This document shows positions 13,201-26,400 of a DNA stretch of 64,000 bases, piece by piece. Position numbers and translations under genes: made by a program. Each line of letters begins with the position of its first letter. The first letter of the stretch is position 1. This stretch comes from Cristatella mucedo. Lineage: Eukaryota; Bryozoa; Phylactolaemata; Cristatellidae. The stretch covers positions 8,445,001-8,509,000 of the forward strand of contig WPIO01000007.1 of NCBI GenBank assembly GCA_009760855.2, in the 5' to 3' direction. The notes beneath the pieces were generated by a model. It searched no databases, had not been told where the DNA came from, and saw only the letters and a program-made list of their open reading frames with translations.

Positions 13201-16200
13201 CGTGCTGACACTGTTCATGCTGCCACTAACCACATTTGCATGCTGACCCAGTGCATGTAACCCCTAACCATGTTATTCATTTTGTTTGTTTTTCAAGCAT
13301 GATTTTACTTACTATTCTATTGCGTATCACTTTGCAGCAAATGTAAAGCGCCTAGAAAGAGATTAAGTTCTCTGAGGGCGCTTTATCAAGTGCAATATTA
13401 TTATTATTATTATTATGCTTGACTGCTTCTTTTCAAAGCGCATACTCTCCCCTAGCTAATGTAATCGACAAACGCAATCTGCACTTTCACTTCAATGGTG
13501 ATGGCCCACAGCTGTACCTTTACTTTGTTCCCCCTCAGCCTTCCAGCATGTAAAACTCTCTCTTAAATCCCTTGCTGTATGCACTCCTGACATTTGCACT
13601 TGTATGACAGAAAAATTTCTCAAATTAATGACAATAAAGCCAACTTACCACTCATACAAAACCTAGTGTGACTTCACAAATTGCAAAGCTTAACGCTTAA
13701 AATCGGCTCTGCCAGCATATATCCTTTATTTGCTAGAAATCTAAGTTTTCCACAGTTCCTTTCTACTAGACGACCACGTCAGCTCCGCAGTCAAGTTTGC
13801 CAACCTTCAGCGATGCAACATAGCAAAAATCCGGGTCTTTTTAGACAATGACAACAGCCAAGTTGGTCTGTATATTTGTAACCGCCTATCTCGGCTTCTG
13901 CAGCTCACTACAGGGGGGGGCATTCGGCCTATTCGGCCAGGTGCTTACAGTCGGTGCAAAACTCTACAGCTAGGTTTGTCTGACAGAAGCGTCCCAGTCA
14001 CACCAGTTTCCAAATAACATCACATCTTGCCGACCTGCACTGGCTTCCCATTAAGCAGTGCATTGATTTAAAGGGCTTGTTACTCACTCTCAGGTCCTTT
14101 CTTTCTCTTGCTCCAGCCTATCGGAGCTATCCACCTATCGGAGCTACTCCCCAATCAGGCTAGGCATCGTATCACGTGCTCTTATGACTCGAATAATCTA
14201 CCCATGCCTTGAATCAACCTCAAATCCTTTGGAGACAGTGTATTTAGTTTGTAAACTCCCTTACCACCAATCACTTGGTAATTCTTTCTATACAGCATCT
14301 ATAAAGTGCCTATTTAATAAGTTTCAATTCTCTGAGGACACTCACGATAGAAAAGCCTAGCTTCAGAGTTATACATATGTATTATTATTATCATTATTAT
14401 AAAGGCTGGAACTCACGAACTTCTGACGTCATGGCATCGCATGACTTGACGATATTTAAAAAGAAGCTACAACACACCTAATCCTCAAAGCATTTGCTAG
14501 GTACTCCTGATTTGCCAATTGTGTTCAACTGTGTGCAGCCATTGTACATGCTACACCTCACCAAATGGTCCAACTTCCTGCAGAGCATATATAAAGTACT
14601 TGGAAAGAGATCTACTTCTCTGATGGCACTATACAAATATATTACATGATTATTAAGAGAGCACTATCTCTACTATTATAAGCCTAGTGAGGGAGTAGGT
14701 CTGACAGGTAAGCTGGAGCCAAAGAATGAATGGATCTAAAAGTGAGTGACAATAATAATAACAATAATATATTTGTAGAGCTCCCTCAGAGACCTGAATC
14801 TCTCTCCCGGCACTTTACAGATGCTGCACATTAAGCAATACCAAAAGGCATTTTGCAAGTTTTTATGCAGCGCTTAGGAAGGTCATGCCCATCTTCATGC
14901 CCTATAATAATAATATTGCATTTGTATAGCAGCTACATAGAAAACCTAATATCTTTTACTAGGCACCCTACATTTGCTGTAAAAGAAGAATGGTCAAATA
15001 GTTCGTGGTAACATTCGATATGAAATCAGGTTGCCAGCTACAGCTTTTGCTCGGGAATAGGGATAGCTTCAGGCCACGGACATGTGCACCCCCCCCCCCC
15101 ATGCACCATAATGGTCAGCCACAAGGTGCCAGCTACATGGACATTGCGGGAAAAGGGTGGAATCCAGAAGTTAACCAAAGTTGGCCTTTAAAAATGATGG
15201 CCAGCACTTACTCTGGATTATACTATTTAAGATTTTTGAGAATATTGGTTAACGTAGTTAGGCTCAACTATTGGTGGACGGTTGACAGGATGCCTAGGTG
15301 CCCTCCGAAGCTGCTCTCAGGCATTTTATTGGCCAGGAGCCGATAAGCATAAGCTATGCTTATTGGAGGCCTAGTTAAAAAAAGAACGACCACCATTCAT
15401 AAAATGGGTAATAATCACCCACAGATTGTGCCAAGGCTCGTAATGAGCGAATCTAAGAGCGTGATAAAATACTATACCGACAGAAGCAGTTAAGACGTTC
15501 TTCCAAGGTTGGACTAGCTTTGCCACCCTCCCAACTGGGACTCCTGACATTTGGGATCCCTGGCAAGCGAGCTGCAGTTTTGAAAGAATCCTTCATGAAT
15601 AAATACTAGAGGGAAGCAAATGAGCAAAGATCCAAGCCTCCCGAAGCACCATCTTACAGAGCTGCCTAAGACATGAAAAAGTTGTGATGCAGCAACAAAC
15701 ATACAAATTTTACAGGATGTGACTGAAACCCCTTTCTGCAGGCAGACAAAAGTATGTGTACACTCTTCATCAGCCATGCAAAAACGTTTGTAGGCAGCCA
15801 AACAATACATAATATGATCCTGATTGTTTACAGCCAACCGTGAAATATGGAAAACATCAGTACTAATTTGCAAGACCTTTACGTTCCAAAAGTATGGTGC
15901 TTCTTTGCACAAGGTAAGCCGAACTACCGAGCGTCGTAGCTTTCTTGTTGAGACATTACCCCTAGCAGCATGATAACAGTCACAAATATAACTATGATTC
16001 ATTGGCCAAATTTGCCTGACAATACCAGATGTGCTCCTCAACTTCAGTAGTGGGGTACTCCCAATGATATGACAGCAGTGTCCGGGTGTAATTGAAACCC
16101 CCCCCCGTTCCATTGCAGCTTGAAACGTATGAAACTGCAAATGTGGACAACTGAAACTTTTTCTAATTTATTTGCTGACAAACTGGAAGAAGACGGCAAG

Positions 16201-19200
16201 TCAATATTGGAATGCCTTGGTACGACATTCCCGAACTTGAAGACACTTAAAAAGAGGCTAAAAACCCACAGATTCCTCTCAGCATGTGCCGGGTCCGTGT
16301 GAATTTTCCTTTGTCTGAGTATGCATGCTGAAATTGTGCACACTATCTCTAAATAAATAAATCCTAGCTGATTAAACAGCCTCTTTCTGTATAGCGACAG
16401 AAGAGCCTTCACGGCTATCACCACCGCTTGCAGTGGCGATAAAGGACCGCCCACCGCAGGAATCGAACCCACGACCTCGGGACCGAGGTCGTGAAAGCAA
16501 CCGCCTTACCTAGTGTATCTCTAGTCAACAGACATGATTCCTTTACAACTTGAGAAAAGTGCCTGGAAAGACATGTTATAGCAACAGAACCTTGAAGTCA
16601 ATTCTTGACTGGGAGCCAGTGCAGATCACCCAAGAAGTGGTGTGATGAGGCAACTAGGACACTCACGACAGACAAGCCTAGCTGCAGAGCTTTGCACCAA
16701 CTATAAGCATCTGATGGCACAGGCTGGTACACCATCAAGCTGTGAGTTACCACAGTCGCGCCGGGATGTCACAAATGCATGGAACAACTGAGATAGAGTA
16801 CCCCGGTCTAAGCTAGCGTGAATTTAAGCAATGTTATGCAGCTGAAAGTAAGCAGACTTGACTGTGGAGCTGATGAGTTCGCCTAATGAAAGATCATTTT
16901 TGAACACGAAACTGAGATTTAGTGCAGACTCAACACACCATATATGTTGGAAGAGCCGATTTTTAGCTTTAGATTTTCCTATTTCTGTAAGACACTTGGT
17001 TTGCCCCATAACCAGTAGATTGGTTTTATCATCATCAAATTTAGGTAAGTTTGCTGCCGTCTGTGTGCAGATGTCATCAATACATGGAGCAAATGAGTTG
17101 ACAGAATTCGACGTGATCGAGGGCTGGGAGGGATAAATGCAAAAGTACAACTGAGTATTCTGCTTAGAAGTGAAAGCCTAGGCTGTGCCAGGCAATCACA
17201 TCGGCACGAAGGAGAGTATCAACCATGAAAAGAACCGGAGCAAGCACGAAGCCTTGAGGTATCCCATACTTCAACGGCTCCCCGGATGATCTTTGTCCGT
17301 TTGCATCAATACTCAGGAGCATCCCACTGAGATAGGACCAGAACCATTGCAGTGCAGTGACAGTGATGCCAAGGCGAGATGAGAGGAGCTCGAGATGGAC
17401 TTAGCGATCAATAGTATCAAAAGCTGTTAAAAGATCGAGCAAAACAAACAAAGAGACTCTACCTAAGTCTGCATTCCTAAAGTAGGTAGTTATACACCTG
17501 AAGCATGCTGATTATGCAGACTGATAAGCTCTAAAATGAGACTGGACTTACTAACGAGGTTTGAAGTTTCAATATATGAGTTCAGCTGGCCTGCCACGAC
17601 TTGTCAGTGTCTGATAGGAACGGTGGAATGGAGACTGGGCAAAGTTTCTCATATTGTCTAGGCCTAGTGTTGCTTTCTTGAGTAGTGGCCAGACTACAGA
17701 CTTTTTGAAACGTTCTGGGACATGACCGGAGGCTAATGAAATATGTATGATGTTAGTTAGGCATGACAGCAGATGGGTCAATGCAACACAGAAGCAGGAT
17801 AGTAAGAATAGGGTCTAGATGACTAGTTTCCTCCTTTGATTGGGATATGAACCTTAGGATGAGGTCCATGGAATTGAGGAACAGTTTTCCAAAGGAGATA
17901 CTGCCATCCTAGGGATTGACTCTCTGATGTTGTCTATCTTATTGACAAAGAAGCTAGAAAAGCGATAAGCTAGATCGTCAAAAGGATCACTGGGTAAGAA
18001 ACTAACCGGTTAAGGAGATAGCTGATCGTAACAATTAAGTCACTTTGCAATCAAAATTGGCCAAAAGTATGAGTCAGTGTGACTTAGGAGGTTATCAGGT
18101 TAAGCAACTTGTTCCTATCATTTAGCTAGATTCCAGGATGGAAAGATTTTCTAAAGAACAAGTAGTGCAGTGCCGTCAGGCTTTGAAGTGATAGCTTTTA
18201 ATCAACTCAAACTACAGACTTTGGAGGAAATGCTATACCAGGACAGAGGGACTATACATACTATGTGAATAGGACTGACTCTTTATAAAAGGTGCAAGAG
18301 ACTATTTTAACAAATTCTTATCACATTTATCACTTGCGACCTCAGAGTAAGGCAGCAGACGGCTGCATAAATGGACAGCCCAACGTGTAAAGGGCCAACC
18401 TCTTTAAAAAGGGATCCTCAGCAGCAGACTAAACTTGGTGTTCGAATGCATACAAATAGCAGAAGCAATCGTGAATGAACTTTGAATTATTTTTTTCTGA
18501 TCGTGAATAAACTTGGCATTAATTTGTTAGCTAGGCATCACAAATTCTGTCAATTTTAATGTTTACCTTCTCCAATTTTCTTATTTTTTTAACCCGAGTC
18601 CATATCATTAGAGCTTGATCTGCTTTGCATCTGAGCACAACTCACTTTTAGTTACTTCCAGGTGCTGATCCTACCGGTCCTGAGCAAGTGGCTTAAGTTC
18701 TGTTGATTGTATGAGTGATGCATCAGATGCAGCACTCAAATATAGTATACCCTGACAGCAAATCCAACTGTCTCATTTAGTGTAAGTCCTCCTCCTCCTC
18801 CTTGCAAAGTTTGGCCTGGGCCGGCTTAACCCAATGGCCGTGGATCTGGCTGGACCAAAACGGATCGACACGACTGTTGGAACAACCGCTTCAATTTTAC
18901 TGGAACGATAGTGGCAAAGTCTTTTGCAAAGGCCGTAAAACTACTAAAGATGCTTGTCTTGTCAGATTCAACTATGGTTTCCCTCATGTCCGTTCTATTA
19001 AAAAACAACTCACAGTCGTACCCAACCTCATGATATTTTAATGAGAACTGCTAAACGCTCAGCTACTACCTGCATTAAAAAGAAATATTACATGCCCCAT
19101 GCATTATCAAAACAATTATTTAAATCTGCTTACCGAGTGCTCTCAGCTCTTTCATCAGAGCACTTCCACTTTTCAAAAGATCAATAGATACGTTATCTAC

Positions 19201-20373
19201 AAACAAAATACCAATTTAAAAGTATGAACAGGAATATTGCATCATTTTTGGTATTTCTGGTCATCCTATGCAGATGAAAATGAGACTAACAGAAGTAGTA
19301 CCAAGCTAGAACGAATTAAAGCATAATGCAGAATAATCAGCTACTGCTCAGCATGTTTAACAACATCGCCTCTAGACGTATCCCCATCACAAAGCTTAAA
19401 ATTAGGGCTGCACCGAAAGTTTGCTTCGTATTTGCTTTGGGCTGAATAGTGGGAGACATAGTTATTAGGTTTTCGGCCAAATAGTAGCGATCAGACAGAA
19501 CACCAATAATGGTCACGCGACATCTGTTTCTGCATGCATGGCTGCTACTAGTGGATTTCCTATTTACACAGACTGGCAAAGGATGCAAAATTACATGTAT
19601 TGGACTGTTTACTCTTAGTTTCTGAATTCAAGTTATTGAACTGCAACTTTTGATTATATTTGAAATTTGTAATTTTGTTGGTAGAACTATTCTGTACACT
19701 GGTCGTGCATAGAATTAGCCGAATAGTCAATCAATTATTCTTCTTTGGCAGAATAGTGAAAATCAAATGGTCACGAGCTGATGAAGTTACATTGCATTAT
19801 ATAGGTAATGCACCGGGCAATGCCATGTGCCGAGTAACAAGATAAAAAAAAATAATTCATTTGTATAGCGCCCCAAGAGAACTTATTCTCTATTCAGGTG
19901 CTTCACATATGCCTCGGAGCTCGAGCCCACGACCTCAGCCAGGCCTTGGTCGGAGCGAGCACCTTACCCACTGGACCAAACCAGCTCTTTCAGTTCCAAG
20001 GATTTAGAAGTAAAAAGAAGATATGTAAGATAGGCTACTCATTTAATCCCGCAATTTTACCCACTTCTATTGTTAAGCTGACTAGCTCCATACGGCTATC
20101 TCTACTTGGATCAAGGTGATTAGTCGGACCAGATGAAATCTATATTAAGGGAGAAGCAGAAATCTAAGAAAACCCTGTATCTAAAATAGTAAAATATGTA
20201 CAAAATTCTAAAAGGGCTGTTTAACACTGTGTGCATTAACACTAACCTTACGGTCATGCTTCCTTTGCAGCATATGTGAAGTGCCTAGAATTCCTCTGAG
20301 GGGCTATGCAAATGTGTTAAAATTTGTAACACTGATCTGACCATATTACCTATATCAAAATCCAGGAAAAATA

Positions 20374-20421
<48 letters not shown>

Positions 20422-23400
20422 TTTATACTTTATACTTTATACAAATACAATCCGAGAAAAGTGATATAAATCGGGATTTACACTATAAAGCAAGGGACAA
20501 TAAAATAACTAGGTAATTTAATTAAACATCAAGATAAAATCTGCTTGCAAATCACAACACTTAAAAATTACCTGAACAATAAAAAGGAAAAATTAGTGAT
20601 TGTACTGGATAAACATCAAGATGCTAATGTTTTCGGGTGTTAGACAGGGTTACTGTCATGGACCCAAAGAAATGCAAGCAGAAACAGTCAGACAACTTGG
20701 CTGCCGCAAAGCATAAATACAGCTGACGATATTCTGGAGCAGCAGGGGCGCCCTTTCATACTCTCTAAAGCCTACCTAGAAGCCTGTTAACTACATCTTG
20801 GAAGCTTATATACTTTTCACAAAGGGCGACAGGTTTGAGAATGGGCGACAGATTTTGAACCGGGCTTCAGTGTGACACTTTGGAACAAATAACGTTTTCA
20901 TTCAATAGTGGCTAGAGTGCAATCTCTCGGAGGCCCTTACAAACGATTAGCTATAAGATCTTTCTCCACAGGGGGATAACTTTTTTAGAGGGTTCTAAAA
21001 TGGCTAGTGTTTATGTACCGAATGTAGACTGCTTCAAAGTCGAACACGTTCTATAAGGCTTATACAGGCCAAACAATAACCCAAAAGGAATAACATCGAT
21101 CTATAATATGCTAAAAAAAATAAGCAGGAGCTGTACAAATTCATCTCAGAAAATGTATCTTAACTCCAACCTGTTATTAAGGATGTCATAGCTGCCGCTG
21201 TATGAGCCATTTTTTTCAACAGGCTGCCCGAGCCATTCTCTATATTCTCACAACAATGGCTCTAACTAACACTCATGAATACTACCAATCAAGAGTCATT
21301 ATTATGATGATACCTACTTCAGCTTTACAATGTCTACAAACAAAACACTCTAGTTGTTCAAAGAAATCAGACTGAACCAAAGATCATGTTTCTGGCCTAG
21401 GCATGTTCTACAGTGAGGGTAAGTATACGACGTGTGGCTTCACTAACACCGAATTGTGATTAATTTAAAGTCAACAAACCCATTTTGTCAGCAATCAGGC
21501 AGCAATTGGAAACTAATTTGATGACAAAATGAAGGTAATTTTGAACTTTTTAATCGACAAAAAAGAACGAATCTTCTTCTCAATCAACGAAGAGATATTC
21601 CGAAACATGGCTGAGTCATGGGACAGTAATGATATAACTGGCATGGAAATAACAGAGCACGACGGCTGGCAAAGTACTTTGCAAAGCTGACAACAAGAGA
21701 AAAGATTACTTGTCTTGGAATATTATTACAGAGTGCACCGTCATGCAGCAACAGCTTCTGCCACCGACAGGTTTTGTGTGAAATTATGGTACAGCTAACT
21801 AATTTCCCTGAAAAGACCTAACAGCAAGAAAAGGCTAAAACTGCTGAAGCAGTTCAGCTAAGTGTGACCGAGTCAAGCTATGGTGGGCTTTGCAGGTCAG
21901 ACTAAGAATTTTGCTTTTAGCCGTTGATCGACCAGAAGCTATCGCAGCTCTTTCAGCTAAGAAGGCTAAATCTCTTGGATTTTCGGACCAACGTTGTGAT
22001 CGTATTGATTACCATTTGTAGATGCTTCTTGGCTTTCTCAGGTGTACCAACATTGCTGAGCTACAATGGTCTAGTCTTGAGAGAATCAGGGATATAGCAA
22101 GATCTTTAGCCAGAGCATAGCAATGAGCAGCAAAATATCCTTGAAAGGGATCGGACAACATGACTACCTGTTAAAGCAGTCTTCTGAATAAAACTTCTTA
22201 ACTTGAAGTAGTCGTCGAATAACACAACAAAACTATGAATACCTGATGATTGTCACACTATGGCAACTCCGACGAGGGTGGAGGCACCTACTTCACTTAT
22301 TATCTTTAGGGTTTCCTATGAGGATAACTTCGGCTCTATCATCGATTAGCTTAAGGAAATTGGCGAGCATCAAGGAACAAATACAGTCAAATTAAGGATT
22401 CTGTTTATCAATAGCCACCGTAAGAAATTCGATATGATGGTTGTCGTTGAAATAGAAAAGATAGATAATGCTATGGGCCACTGTTACCTTTTACAGGGCC
22501 TCTCCATAGATGAAGAACAGCAACAAACTGAGAGCAGGCTCTTTAAGGTTAACGAGATGGATCGACTTGAAGAAACATCTTCTGAAGGCTCTGTGTACAT
22601 GGAGTACAATAGTGTCCAGATAACAGACCTTTGAGGAACTATGCAGGTGATGAATGAAACTTGACCACCATACGGTACAGACGAAACACGGTCATGCAAT
22701 TGCAGGATTCAAAAGATACTAGAGCCGAAGCTGAGCAAAAAGAGATCCTCACATTCAGACCCTATTAAAACCCTCCAGAGTCGTCACTTATTTAGGCCAG
22801 CGATAACTCAGGTTTTGCGTGTTTCACTCGATTAAAAGATGATTCAAAAGACATTCAAAACGAGCTTTGTTCGACCAACATTTACTGGGTGTGAATCGGA
22901 TTTGAGGTTCTCTAATAATTGTCAGCCGGTCTCGTATAGTCGCTGTTTGAGATCCTTTAACAAATTTCCTCCGAACAGCTAGTGGAGTCCATAGAAAATA
23001 ACGATTTACCAAAAACATTTCTCGGGATTCAAGCAGCACTGCTTGACAGAAACTGCTCGCCTGTGTGACCAATGAAAATGAAAAGCAATGAAAAACCAAA
23101 ACATTATGTGAATAATACTCTGCCTGCCGAGCAAAGGCATACAAAACATCAATGAATCTTTAATTGACAAAGTGCACATCATTTTGCTTCTTATCTCAAA
23201 AGTGCTCGAATATGTTGCCCAGGTACAATATTGGGGAGGTAGCAATTTTAAAAGCTCATCGGAGTATTTTGACTTTGAGTATCAGGTAAATATACACTTG
23301 GCATGCAATAGACATGGAAAATGGAGTTGTCTAAATTTTAAAATCTTGTGCATTCCTGAGCTCCAGGAATGAGCTGCTTAAAGAGGTCTTATGAGGCCAA

Positions 23401-26400
23401 CAAAGCAGCACCACTCACGAAGCCTTGCAGTCTGTTTCAGGATTAGCCGTCAGGCCTAGAGGGATACCCAGAAGGCATTATGTGTGGCACTCCTTCTGCA
23501 GTATAGCTCCGAGTAAGTCTCTTTGGAACTTGGGGGTTAAGACTTCTTTAACTTCCAGCTAAGGAACTGATTGGGAACTTACTCTTAAAATAAGCTCTGC
23601 TAACTGCTACACAGTGAGACGACCTAAGCACAAAATCACCTAAGCTTGTTAACATTCGGCCACGTTCCTAATTGCTCTAGCGCACACCTACCCACAATGA
23701 GACTAAAGGAGTAAAACCTATACAGTTATTCAGCCATAGAGACCCTTCTCCAAGGCCGGTGGCTCCTCGAGGGTAACAAACGTGCAACACAGAGAAGACC
23801 GGACATTCAGAGAGATTTTAAGTGGCTTGTGGGGCAGAGCCCTAAACATGAAACTTTAAAGCACTTTTCGTGGGGGGCTCAAAAATCTTTTTCTCGAGTT
23901 GGGCTTAAAAGGCAACTTGACAAGCTCACTATTGGGTTGGCGATTCACAGATGCTTATTTTCAAATATCGAGGTAATTATATTTTTTTAGCGACGAGATA
24001 ATTACATGTTTGACACATTTAGAGCATGCAGGCAGCACTTTAGAGAGCAGCTTAAACTAAAAATTTGTTTTTAGACAAGTCGGTCGAAAAAAACATCTGC
24101 GCTACACTTTCAGAGGCCGTAGTGAGAGCTTTATGATCTCTCAAAACTAGAAGTATTTTTTTTAGATGGGCTAAATACCATTCCAGGCGGATTTTTAACA
24201 AGGCATTGGCTTTTTGCATGCTAGGAAGACCGGCTTAGTCCTGTGATAAATTTTCGCTACAACCTTGGCTCAGGTTAAAAGTTTGGCGCAATCACATCGA
24301 AATGGGCTGCACAATGAAAATACAAAAAGAGTCTGTGTTTCTCTTAACGATTTCAAAATTTAAGGCGTCAAGAGAACATCAGCTACGGAGCTGAATGCAG
24401 CAAGAGAACGTTGCCTCGAGAAGGAAATGATATGGCAGTTCTAGGTTACCAGTCCACTGGTCTAATCGATTAAGCTTTCTAGATCCCTCTCACTCTAGCC
24501 TTAACCACACGGCTATAAAGAATCGGCTATAAATTGCCACCTAGGTGCTCGATCCGAATCACAGTGTTGCTAAAATTCGGGCTTGTTTAGATAAGGATAC
24601 CAAGTCTAAGTTGGTCCATGCTTTTATGACATTCCGTCTTGACTTCTGTAACTCACTGCTTGCTGGCCTATTGGCATGTGCAATCAGGCGATTACAGCTA
24701 GTGCAAAACTCCGAAGCTAGGCTTGTCTGTCGTGAGCTTCCCAGTTGTCACATCACACCACTTCTCACTAACCTGCACTGGCTACCAGTCAAGCAACGGA
24801 TCGACTTCAAGATATTGTCGCTCACTTTTAGGTCACTTCATTCTTTGGCTCCAGCCTATCTCTCAGATCTACTCTTCCACCAGTCCAAGCATCGTACCAC
24901 CTGCTTTTCGGAATCCAACAGCTTACCAATACCTCGTACAAACCTCAAGTCCTTTGGAGACCGTGCATTTAGTTCATATGCTCCCAAAGCCTGGAACTCC
25001 CTCCCGACTTGCGTCAGAACATCCCTTGCCTTGACCACATTTAAAAAGAACTTAAAGACACCTATTTAGGACAGTATTTAGTGGGTCCCCGTGATTCGTC
25101 CTTCATGTGCTAATGTGTGCTGACCACATTTAAAAAGAACTTAAAAACACACCCAGTTAGGACAGCATTTTATGGGTCCCCGTGATTCGTTCTTCATGTG
25201 CTTATGCGTGCTGACACAGTGCATGCTGCCACTAACCACATTTGCATGTGCTTATGCGTGCTGACACAGTGCATGCTGCCACTAACCACATTTGCATGCT
25301 AACCCTGTGCATGTCACCCTTAACTATGTTATTCATGTTGTTTATCAAGCATGATATTAATCACCATTCATCGAGTTTCTCTTTGCAGCAAATGTCAATT
25401 GCCTAGAAAGAGATTAAGATCACCGAGGGCGCTTTATTAAGTGCATTAATATCATTATTATTACAGCTAAAATAAATATGTTTATTTACTAATTAAAATA
25501 TGGATACCAAGAGCAAGCACTACACCTGCTGGGGGTCGGCGACTGGAAAGCGTGTGAGATTAATGGCTAACGAGGATTTAGGCACGCAGTGGCAACTCCC
25601 ACAAGACTCCACGGTGTGCCCTTAACAATCCCTGAATGATTGAACAGGTAAGAGTGACCGTTAGCGACAGAAGTGAGACGACCAGCAAATTCATTGAAGC
25701 AATAATTTAATGAAGCATCAATCCAGTTAGCTGTCTCAATTTTATTGCAAATCCCAATATTTAATCTCATCTGTGACCGGTCCCAACTAAATCTCACATT
25801 TCATCCTACTGCAAACTTTGATCAGAAAGCATATTATGCAAAGCTAAATTTCCGAATACCTTTTAAGGCGAGGAAAGAATCTGCTGAATGAACAATGATG
25901 CTGGTGGACTCATCAGCAATGTTCCCAATGACAATTTGTAGTAGCAGTTGCTCTAACTTCACCTCCTCTACACCAGCATTTCTCAAGCCACTTACAGGAG
26001 CACGACTTCTGCCTACAGAGGAAATGACATATCTAAGCTTACGCACCAGAAAAACCATATATGCTTGCATTCACAATCATACAGAACGAAGCAAGCAAGT
26101 AATTGATATATTAATGAACGGTCACTGAGAAAAAGCAACATATCATACAACTAATCTGCTCAAGGTGATCATAGGTGTTAACAAGCAACTAATCAATCGC
26201 CTGATGGTTAATATGGCATACTCATAACGATTCGTTCAGCACCAACTCAGTGAAACCCATATCAACTGCAACAGCAACGGACAACATACAGACAGCCTGG
26301 ATTAAATAAAAAAAAAACTTTACTAACGATACTTATTAACGATACTTAGCACATGGCTCTCAGCTGACAAAAATTGCATGACCAGGTCTTTCATTACAAA

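Larger units (their letters stand above)
11080..13415 (+). mobile_element. Largest plus-strand CR1/L2-group LINE copy, interrupted
   Basis: Recognisable in pieces. The end of the endonuclease domain decodes near 11340-11600 (LIGDFNIHF-like, then QDPTHNKGHRT-like). The region before the RT is at 12027..12257 (NPADRFASFFV, SDLMLKFIS). RT begins near 12390 (RPL..LDHDNPSNLGPV) and resumes at 12842-13080 (QHGFGK..LVSLDLSA). The 3'UTR and hairpin run to 13392 and an ATT tail to 13415. Many frameshifts and stops. The SINE inverted repeat at 12455-12780 splits it. Confidence 0.7.

Noticed and set aside
16445-16500. Possible tRNA gene from the A and B boxes
   Set aside because: No cloverleaf; the boxes belong to repeated SINE-B copies that all share a non-tRNA tail.
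18826-19041. Complementary open frames near exon 9 as a possible macro-2 exon
   Set aside because: Exons 9 and 10 join directly in phase and fold; the minus frame begins only at phase-0 acceptors, which do not fit the one-base carry-over of exon 9, and it has no macro motif.
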